From the IMG/VR virus record IMGVR_UViG_3300004448_000181, positions 1 to 26,964 of that record: a stretch of DNA of 26,964 bases, one strand, 5' to 3'. The DNA comes from a virus. This document shows, piece after piece, positions 15,268 to 20,233 of the stretch. The notes beneath the pieces were generated by a model. It was not told where the DNA came from. It did no database searches and saw nothing but the letters and a program-made list of their open reading frames with translations. Both the position numbers and the translations under genes were made by a program. Positions within the stretch are counted from its first letter, which is position 1. Every line of letters begins with the position of its first letter.

Positions 15268-15284
15268 GTTAGTGCGGCACTAAC
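15268..15284. repeat. Palindrome copy 4 (GTTAGTG-CGG-CACTAAC)
   Basis: Perfect copy in the 39-nt gap between the 305-residue gene and the MoxR-type ATPase gene: 3 nt beyond the former's stop and 20 nt from the latter's start. Confidence 0.92.
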
Positions 15285-15287
15285 TGA

Positions 15288-16205
15288 TTAAAGGTCTATT
15301 GATGGAAGTGCTTTGATGACATCATCGACAGCACGTTTAGTTTCTGCGCGAAGGTAGCCATCCTCGCGCAATGCGTCTGGTGTAATACCACGTAGGGCAT
15401 CATCCAGTTTCATGCGCATCGCTGACATCTGACTGTCACCTGTTACGTTGCACACATCCAGTAGATCGACGAGATCAACCACGTTGGACACTAGCGTGTC
15501 ACGAAACACTTTCTTCTGTTCGTGATCGGCATAGTCGAGACGCTCTGACATCTTGGTCAATGCTTTGAACGCTCGTTGCCATACGTCATTCATGGCGTTG
15601 GTCAGTTGCTCGGAGTAATACGACTGGTAGTGCTCGCGTACTAACTCGTTACCCTCGTTACCTATATCCACCCTGAAGTCACCTGCATCTGGTAACGGTA
15701 TATATGAGAAGCGAAAGTTGAACTTGTTGGCTATGCTCTCCGCCGATGGATAGTCATCGTGTGAAAACAAGTTGCCAAGCCTTGCCTGTGACTGACTGAT
15801 CGCCCAGTCGTATGTGTCGATAAAGGTCTGAACCATTCGGCTGTACTCGTTCTGAACCTCGGTCATTGCCTGATGGTATTTGAAATACTGAGCAGTCGGT
15901 AGTAATCGAAGGCCAGTATCAGACCACGGCATTGTCATGCTGTAATGTAGGTTACGAACATTAGCGGTAAACTTCTGTACCGCCGTGAGTTCATCGCAGT
16001 TGCCCAGTAGTTTCTTGTGGACGTTTGCGATACCTGCATCGGCATGGTTGGTTGTGGTGACATCTTTTGATGCACGCTTGTCTAACTTGCGCCCAGTCCA
16101 TGTACTGATGCTTAACTCTACCAACATAGATGAAGAGCCAATGGATGGTGCTGTTACCGCATGGTCGTTTGTTAGTGCGGCACTAACATTGCTTTCGTGT
16201 GACAT
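15288..16205 (-). CDS. Unknown first gene of the MoxR/VWA module (305 aa)
   Basis: A 305-residue protein with no recognised family. It begins MSHESNVSAALTNDHAV; the VSAALTN codons coincide with palindrome copy 5. AGGAGAACGAC precedes the ATG at 16205. Predicted features are a polar N-terminus of about 45 residues, then largely alpha-helical sequence (NEYSRMVQTFIDTYDWAISQ, then LTNAMNDVWQRAFKALTKMS, then RDTLVSNVVDLVDLLDV). There is no membrane segment. It is the first gene after the strong leftward promoter at 16304-16332, so it heads the operon containing the MoxR and VWA genes. Helix-rich proteins commonly accompany phage MoxR ATPases, but I cannot name a domain. A later start at MLVELSIST is possible but lacks a comparable binding site. 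Confidence 0.75.
   Translation of the reverse strand: MSHESNVSAALTNDHAVTAPSIGSSSMLVELSISTWTGRKLDKRASKDVTTTNHADAGIANVHKKLLGNCDELTAVQKFTANVRNLHYSMTMPWSDTGLRLLPTAQYFKYHQAMTEVQNEYSRMVQTFIDTYDWAISQSQARLGNLFSHDDYPSAESIANKFNFRFSYIPLPDAGDFRVDIGNEGNELVREHYQSYYSEQLTNAMNDVWQRAFKALTKMSERLDYADHEQKKVFRDTLVSNVVDLVDLLDVCNVTGDSQMSAMRMKLDDALRGITPDALREDGYLRAETKRAVDDVIKALPSIDL
16171..16187. repeat. Palindrome copy 5, inside a coding region (CGG centre)
   Basis: Perfect copy covering codons about 7-12 of the 305-residue gene, 18 nt after its start. Same reading frame as copy 3 in an unrelated gene. Confidence 0.92.
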
Positions 16206-16237
16206 GTCGTTCTCCTGTGTGACATTTGGTTTAGGTT

Positions 16238-16297
16238 GTTGGTGAGAGGCTACCTGTCATAGGACAAGAGGGGGAACCGTTGAAACCTCCCACCAAC
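16238..16297 (-). promoter_or_regulatory. Inverted repeat at the 5' end of the leftward transcript
   Basis: GTTGGTGAGAGG (16238-16249) and CCTCCCACCAAC (16286-16297) pair over 12 bp with one mismatch around a 36-nt loop. The outer arm begins at about the start point expected from the promoter at 16304-16332, so the nascent leader would fold on itself. It ends 32 nt before the ATG at 16205. Possible leader stabiliser or control element. Confidence 0.55.
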
Positions 16298-16303
16298 ATA
16301 ACT

Positions 16304-16332
16304 ATTATGCCACAAATAGCGAGACATGTCAA
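16304..16332 (-). promoter_or_regulatory. Strong sigma70-type promoter for the leftward operon
   Basis: On the minus strand: -35 TTGACA (exact consensus), 17-nt spacer, -10 CATAAT (5 of 6). Expected start is near 16297, about 90 nt upstream of the 305-residue gene. It is the best leftward promoter seen and probably drives the MoxR/VWA and replication genes. Identified by consensus only. Confidence 0.7.
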
Positions 16333-16359
16333 ATGATGTCAGGACGTGTGTAGAAGTGT

Positions 16360-16437
16360 AATGTTCTGTTGTTTAGTGTAATGTTCTTACAATGTTCGGA
16401 AGCAAGTCATTGATTTACATACAATGTTCTAATGTTC
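16360..16437. repeat. AATGTTC iteron cluster
   Basis: AATGTTC occurs at 16360, 16380, 16391, 16423 and 16431 on the plus strand within 78 bp; inverted copies (GAACATT) lie at 16692 and 16701 across the AT-rich stretch. The cluster lies upstream of the leftward promoter, a layout fitting initiator or activator binding sites. Confidence 0.65.
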
Positions 16438-16501
16438 GCTGTTTGGGGGAGTGAGAACTAGCTCGGAGGGGGGCCGACGAGGACGTACAGAAACGAACAC
16501 T

Positions 16502-16518
16502 GTTAGTGCCACACTAAC
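16502..16518. repeat. Palindrome copy 6 (GTTAGTG-CCA-CACTAAC)
   Basis: Perfect copy in the non-coding region, bordering the AT-rich stretch that begins at about 16519. Confidence 0.92.
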
Positions 16519-16752
16519 TTTACCCATTAGATACAATTATTATTATATAGAACAATAGATATAAATAATAAGAAAACTAAACAAACTACAAAAGCTGATA
16601 AGCAGGTTATGCTAACGCATGTCAGTAATTGCCACTCGATGGCATCAAAACTAAATGTACGTTTGACACTTCACAAAAGCGAACAATAGCCGAACATTAC
16701 GAACATTAGTGCGAACAAAGGCTCAGCGCGACACAAGTAACTGGTATCGTGT

Positions 16753-16769
16753 GTTAGTGTGACACTAAC
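16753..16769. repeat. Palindrome copy 7 (GTTAGTG-TGA-CACTAAC)
   Basis: Perfect copy in tandem-repeat unit 1, 4 nt after the GTAACTGGTATC word. Confidence 0.92.
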
Positions 16770-16854
16770 AAAGCCAGCAGGCTGCGCTACATGCAACCAT
16801 GTGATGACGTGCACACGTGAGGCTCAGCGCGACACTAGGAACTGGTATCTTGTT

Positions 16855-16871
16855 GTTAGGGCTACACTAAC
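16855..16871. repeat. Palindrome copy 8, degenerate (GTTAGGG-CTA-CACTAAC)
   Basis: The equivalent position in tandem-repeat unit 2; one arm base differs (GTTAGGG for GTTAGTG). It is the only imperfect member found. Confidence 0.8.
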
Positions 16872-16978
16872 ACCCAGCAGCCCGGTGGCTCTAAGGTGTC
16901 ACGTGGTAACACGAACACACGAGGCTCAGCGCGACAGAAGGAACTGGTATCGACTGCGCCAAAGCGCAGGCATAAAAA

Positions 16979-16998
16979 AACCCCGCCGAAGCGGGGTT
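16979..16998 (-). terminator. Rho-independent terminator for the 17.0-17.7 kb unit (UUCG loop)
   Basis: Stem AACCCCGC / GCGGGGTT around TTCG on the minus strand, then a run of T residues (A-run at 16974-16980 on the plus strand). It closes the two-gene leftward unit at 17003-17688 and separates it from the origin-like region. A second small hairpin, CTGCGC-N4-GCGCAG (16954-16969), follows immediately. Confidence 0.88.
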
Positions 16999-17002
16999 GA
17001 TC

Positions 17003-17179
17003 TTAGTTGACAATTGAATCCCAAATTGCCGTGGGTGTTAGGCAAGAGTTAGTTGCTGTCCAATATGATTGATCCCATGACTCACAACCTAGTAACAAGT
17101 TAATGATGATGAAAGCAAACAAGAGGCCGATTGCGAAGGTGGCCGCTAGGCCACCTCCTATTTCAATCAAGCGCTTCAC
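17003..17179 (-). CDS. Small membrane protein with GTG start (58 aa)
   Basis: A 58-codon gene whose GTG overlaps the TGA of the upstream gene (GTGA), implying translational coupling; it ends 5 nt before the terminator stem. The product starts MKRLIEIGGG, has one strong hydrophobic helix (LAATFAIGLLFAFIIINLLL, about 11-30) and then a polar region of about 28 residues with two cysteines (GCESWDQSYWTATNSCLTP). Positive residues before the helix suggest N-in/C-out topology, so the cysteines could form a disulfide outside the inner membrane. It may act in host-envelope modification, superinfection exclusion or lysis; this cannot be decided from sequence. Confidence 0.65.
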   Translation of the reverse strand: MKRLIEIGGGLAATFAIGLLFAFIIINLLLGCESWDQSYWTATNSCLTPTAIWDSIVN

Positions 17180-17688
17180 TTGAGTACCGCCAAGGCAACC
17201 TTGATCTTGGCAATCATGTCAGTCAGATCGAAGGTTGCTTCCTCCGCTGTCTGGCACACCTTGATAACATCGTTCAAGTTATCGCGGACCCGTTGATCAA
17301 GTGGACGGTTGCGTGATCCTGCACCGTCTGACTTGTCACCATCTAAGCGCTTGCTGATCTGTGACTTGAAGTCACCGATGCGAGCACCGATCTGTTGTTG
17401 CCAGTATCGCTTGTCACTCTTTTGTATTTCAGTAAGTGACTTAGTGGGCTTGGCTAGCAATGCCTGATTAGACTTAGTGAAGCCCATGACAACCGCTGAT
17501 CTAAGCGCTGTCCATTCATCCGCATGGATGGTTGAACCGTCTGACTTAGGGCTGACGTAATCAGTCACCTTGTCAAACCCGTCTGCTATTAACAAGTCAA
17601 GCGCCGCAACGCCCGCCTTGTCTGCCTTGATGCCTAGCTCAACCGCGCTAGCTATTTTCTTTTGTGTTGCTGTGTTTAAAGTACGCAT
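17176..17688 (-). CDS. Unknown helical phage protein (170 aa)
   Basis: A 170-residue protein, ATG at 17688, with AGGAGAATGAC upstream (the same leader type as several other leftward genes). The sequence is alpha-helical and polar: MRTLNTATQKKIASAVELGI, a middle part with KSDKRYWQQQIGARIGDF, then SQISKRLDGDKSDGAGSRNR, and a C-terminal helix ATFDLTDMIAKIKVALAVLK. No domain is recognised. It forms a two-gene unit with the small membrane protein, bounded by its own control region and terminator. Such short independent units beside the divergent promoters often carry early host-takeover genes; that is inference. Confidence 0.7.
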   Translation of the reverse strand: MRTLNTATQKKIASAVELGIKADKAGVAALDLLIADGFDKVTDYVSPKSDGSTIHADEWTALRSAVVMGFTKSNQALLAKPTKSLTEIQKSDKRYWQQQIGARIGDFKSQISKRLDGDKSDGAGSRNRPLDQRVRDNLNDVIKVCQTAEEATFDLTDMIAKIKVALAVLK

Positions 17689-17714
17689 GTCATTCTCCTA
17701 TGATTGACAGTTAA

Positions 17715-17744
17715 GTTATGTCAGCAGGTTCCCCCTGATGACAA
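17715..17744 (-). promoter_or_regulatory. Possible weak leftward promoter overlapping an imperfect palindrome
   Basis: Minus strand TTGTCA, 18-nt spacer, CATAAC, located 27-56 nt upstream of the 170-residue gene. The spacer lies in an inverted repeat (TGTCAGCAGG TTCCC CCTGATGACA, 17719-17743, one mismatch per 10 bp), and further TGACA words lie at 17705, 17788 and 17795. The layout suggests a regulated promoter, but the hexamers are weak and an alternative (TTGTTA-N17-TGTAAT) overlaps nearby. Confidence 0.4.
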
Positions 17745-17825
17745 TTACACTATGCCAAACATATGATAACAAATCAATAGATAAACTGACAGGATGACAA
17801 GTTTACACATAATCCGATAGGCTGT

Positions 17826-17842
17826 GTTAGTGTCACACTAAC
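17826..17842. repeat. Palindrome copy 9 (GTTAGTG-TCA-CACTAAC)
   Basis: Perfect copy in the divergent control region between the leftward 170-residue gene and the rightward terminase genes. It is the rightmost copy; none is present in the structural half. Confidence 0.92.
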
Positions 17843-17892
17843 AAAACAGGATAGGCCAGACCCTACCCGCCCCCCATAGGCCACTTCACAGC

Positions 17893-18005
17893 TTGGGACT
17901 CCCTCTCTCCTATGTATTACTAGTTTACACGAACGATTGTGTTTTTTCTGAGTTCGGTACCCCCACCCCCCTTATATATGGAACACCCCCCACTAGGAGT
18001 CCCAA
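17893..18005. repeat. Long-range inverted repeat upstream of terminase (TTGGGACTCC)
   Basis: TTGGGACTCC (17893-17902) and GGAGTCCCAA (17996-18005) are exact 10-bp reverse complements separated by 93 nt containing C-rich blocks and a TATATATG stretch. The position just before the small terminase gene is where cos or pac sites often lie, so a packaging-site role is possible. No cleavage site can be assigned. Confidence 0.45.
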
Positions 18006-18010
18006 CCTCC

Positions 18011-18039
18011 TTGCACAAAAACAAATTATTGTGTATAAC
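18011..18039 (+). promoter_or_regulatory. Rightward sigma70-type promoter for the structural operon
   Basis: -35 TTGCAC, 17-nt spacer, -10 TATAAC, about 35 nt upstream of the small terminase ATG. TGTGTATAA overlapping the -10 (18030-18038) also matches a DnaA box (TTATACACA) on the other strand. A short palindrome GGTTAATAACC (18051-18061) lies downstream of the -10 and could be an operator. By consensus this is the best rightward promoter in the window. Confidence 0.7.
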
Positions 18040-18073
18040 TCGACATGAACGGTTAATAACCTGCGGAAACAGT

Positions 18074-18676
18074 ATGTCTTTAATGCTCGAACCAGAGATT
18101 GGTGTACCATACTCGGATGAAATTCCTTACATGGACCTGCGTGCACGGGCTGAAGCTGCGTGTAATACTGCTTCTATGCTAGAAGAACACGGGTTAGAGA
18201 TAGAACCTACGAGTGAAGACGAAGCAATTGCTGCAAAAATCACTTTGGCTTACGCTGACAACCCTGAAAAGACTTCTAAGAAGGTCTCGACTAAACGCGC
18301 ATCCGCTTTACCACCCGCCGCGTTGATGATGACACACAATATTCTCACCCAATTCGGACATTCTGTCGTAGAAAGCGCAGTTCAAGTCCGTCATTTGGTT
18401 ACAAACAAGTTAATTGAAGAGACTGAGAACCCAGACCCCCGCGTTCGTATCCGAGCATTGGAGCTTTTGGGTAAGATTTCGGACGTTGGGCTGTTTACAG
18501 ACAAGACCGAAGTCACAATTACCCACAGAACGACCGATGAACTACGTGAAAGCCTACGCAGTAAGCTATCAAAGCTGGTAAATCCAGAGGAAGACGTGAT
18601 AGATGCGGAGTTTGTAGACCCAGATGCCATAGATATTGATGCCGAACTAGGTATCGAGGACGAATCTGATGAGTGA
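18074..18676 (+). CDS. terS: Terminase small subunit
   Basis: A 200-residue protein starting at MSLMLEPEIGV; the ATG at 18074 lies just after the promoter, and the longer upstream frame crosses the promoter so is rejected. It recognises and binds phage DNA to start packaging. Supporting sequence is the helical core (LPPAALMMTHNILTQFGHSV, then NPDPRVRIRALELLGKISDV, then GLFTDKTEVTITHRTTDELR), a pattern typical of small terminases. An acidic C-terminal tail (EDVIDAEFVDPDAIDIDAEL) may contact the large subunit. The stop overlaps the large-subunit start. The call rests on this pattern and on immediate adjacency to terL. Confidence 0.82.
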   Translation: MSLMLEPEIGVPYSDEIPYMDLRARAEAACNTASMLEEHGLEIEPTSEDEAIAAKITLAYADNPEKTSKKVSTKRASALPPAALMMTHNILTQFGHSVVESAVQVRHLVTNKLIEETENPDPRVRIRALELLGKISDVGLFTDKTEVTITHRTTDELRESLRSKLSKLVNPEEDVIDAEFVDPDAIDIDAELGIEDESDE

Positions 18677-20222
18677 TATGGCTTTAGACTTCTCTGAAGA
18701 CGATATTCAGCGGTTGCTAGACAACCTAGACAGCTTTTCTAACGATGAAATAGCTGAAATAGATAAAATGGCGGGGGAATTGAACACCCGTAAGCAGAAT
18801 AAGGCCGCGTATGATGACCTTATAGCCTTCTGTAAGCTAATGATGCCCGAGTTTATTGTAGGTAAGCACCACCGCATACTAGCGGACATGCTTATGGACA
18901 TTGAGAGAGGGGAAAAAGACCGTGTTTGTGTGAATATACCCCCTAGGCATGGTAAATCCCAGCTTGTTTCTATCTTCTATCCGGCGTGGTATTTAGGCAG
19001 AAACCCGAACAAAAAGGTCATGATGGTTTCTCACACTACAGATTTAGCGGTGGACTTTGGGCGTAAAGTACGTAACTTAATAGCTACAGATAACTACCGC
19101 TCGGTATTCCCTACTGTAAAACTGGCACAGGATAGTAAGTCAGCAGGTAGATGGAACACAAACGTCGGAGGAGAATACTATGCTTGTGGAATTGGCTCTG
19201 CTCTTGCTGGGCGTGGCGCAGATTTACTGCTTGTTGATGATCCACATTCTGAACAAGACGTGATCAACGGGAACTTCGAGGTGTTTGCTAAAGCATACGA
19301 GTGGTTTACGTTTGGTGCGCGTACTCGTCTAATGCCCGGAGGTAGCGTAGCTATCATCCAAACTAGATGGCACATGGACGATTTGACTGGGCGTGTTACA
19401 AACGACATGGCAAAGAACAATCGCTCTGACCAGTACGAAGTGGTAGAGTTTCCAGCTATATTAGAAGTAAAAAATAAAAAAACTGATCGTTACGTGGAGA
19501 AACCACTGTGGCCTGAGTTTTTTGACTTAGAGGCACTGCTACGTACTAAAGCATCTATGCCCACGTTCCAATGGAACGCACAATACCAACAAAATCCTAC
19601 GTCTGAAGAAGCGTCGATAGTTAAGCGAGACTGGTGGAACCTGTGGGAACAAGATAGCCCCCCTTCCTCTGAATACCTTATAATGTCTTTGGACGCCGCA
19701 GCAGAAACACACAACCGTGCTGACTATACAGCACTTACTACTTGGGGCGTTTTCTTCAACGAAGATACAAATGCGTACAATATTATATTGTTAAACAGTA
19801 TAAAGAAGCGTATGGAGTTTCCTGAGTTGAAAACACTAGCAATGGAAGAGTACGCTGAATGGGAACCTGACGCGTTTATTGTGGAAAAGAAAAGTGCGGG
19901 TACCGCGTTGTATCAAGAAATGCGACGGATGGGACTGCCCGTATCAGAGTATACTCCGCATAGAGGATCGGGTGATAAGTTAGCGCGACTTAACTCTGTT
20001 GCAGATATTGTGGCATCGGGCATTTGCTGGATACCCCCTACTAGATGGGCAGAAGAAGTGGTAGAAGAGATTGCCGGATTCCCTTTTATGAGTCATGATG
20101 ACTTAGTGGACTCAACGGTGATGGCGCTTATGCGATTTAGACAGGGTGGATTTATTCGACTACCTACTGACGAGCCAGAAGAGCAACAATACTTCCGCCA
20201 ACGTCGTGGTGGGTTTTACTGA
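18669..20222 (+). CDS. terL: Terminase large subunit (packaging ATPase/nuclease)
   Basis: The 517-residue DNA-packaging motor. The N-terminal ATPase shows adenine-binding/Walker A PPRHGKSQ (91-98), Walker B LLLVDDPHSEQD (186-197) and a coupling region IIQTRWHMDD. The C-terminal RNase H-like nuclease shows acidic MSLDAAAETHNRADYTAL, an EKKSAGTALYQEM motif and SHDDLVDS. GAGGA is 8 nt upstream of ATG 18669, which overlaps the terS stop by 8 nt; a second ATG at 18678 is possible. The gene shares the operon with portal and capsid genes. The assignment is certain by motif. Confidence 0.97.
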   Translation: MSDMALDFSEDDIQRLLDNLDSFSNDEIAEIDKMAGELNTRKQNKAAYDDLIAFCKLMMPEFIVGKHHRILADMLMDIERGEKDRVCVNIPPRHGKSQLVSIFYPAWYLGRNPNKKVMMVSHTTDLAVDFGRKVRNLIATDNYRSVFPTVKLAQDSKSAGRWNTNVGGEYYACGIGSALAGRGADLLLVDDPHSEQDVINGNFEVFAKAYEWFTFGARTRLMPGGSVAIIQTRWHMDDLTGRVTNDMAKNNRSDQYEVVEFPAILEVKNKKTDRYVEKPLWPEFFDLEALLRTKASMPTFQWNAQYQQNPTSEEASIVKRDWWNLWEQDSPPSSEYLIMSLDAAAETHNRADYTALTTWGVFFNEDTNAYNIILLNSIKKRMEFPELKTLAMEEYAEWEPDAFIVEKKSAGTALYQEMRRMGLPVSEYTPHRGSGDKLARLNSVADIVASGICWIPPTRWAEEVVEEIAGFPFMSHDDLVDSTVMALMRFRQGGFIRLPTDEPEEQQYFRQRRGGFY

Positions 20223-20233
20223 GAGGCTAGATT

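Larger units (their letters stand above)
16719..16951 (+). repeat. Degenerate tandem repeats, ~101-bp period, 2.5 units
   Basis: The 30-bp core AGGCTCAGCGCGACA plus NNAGGAACTGGTATC recurs at 16719-16748, 16820-16849 and 16922-16951, i.e. at spacings of 101 and 102 bp. Units 1 and 2 continue with a copy of the palindrome 4-5 nt later; unit 3 continues instead into a short hairpin (16954-16969) and the terminator. Unit 1 carries GTAACTGGTATC; units 2 and 3 carry the exact dispersed 12-mer. Confidence 0.88.
16206..17002. other. Non-coding control region / candidate replication origin
   Basis: About 800 bp without a credible gene. Going rightwards it holds: a leader inverted repeat, a strong leftward promoter, five AATGTTC words, palindrome copy 6, an AT-rich stretch (about 16519-16600), two inverted GAACATT words, two and a half ~101-bp tandem repeat units with palindrome copies 7 and 8, and a leftward terminator. 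Iterated short words on both sides of an AT-rich segment, next to replication genes, is the usual look of a phage origin. That function is inferred. The short plus-strand ORF at 16759-17010 has no ribosome binding site and spans repeats and the terminator, so I do not call it. Confidence 0.55.

Noticed and set aside
16759-17010. 83-residue plus-strand ORF in the control region
   Set aside because: It consists of the tandem repeats and terminator hairpin; internal repetition comes from DNA repeats, and there is no ribosome binding site.
17925-18146. 73-residue minus-strand ORF over the rightward promoter
   Set aside because: It crosses the promoter and the terS start, and lacks a binding site.
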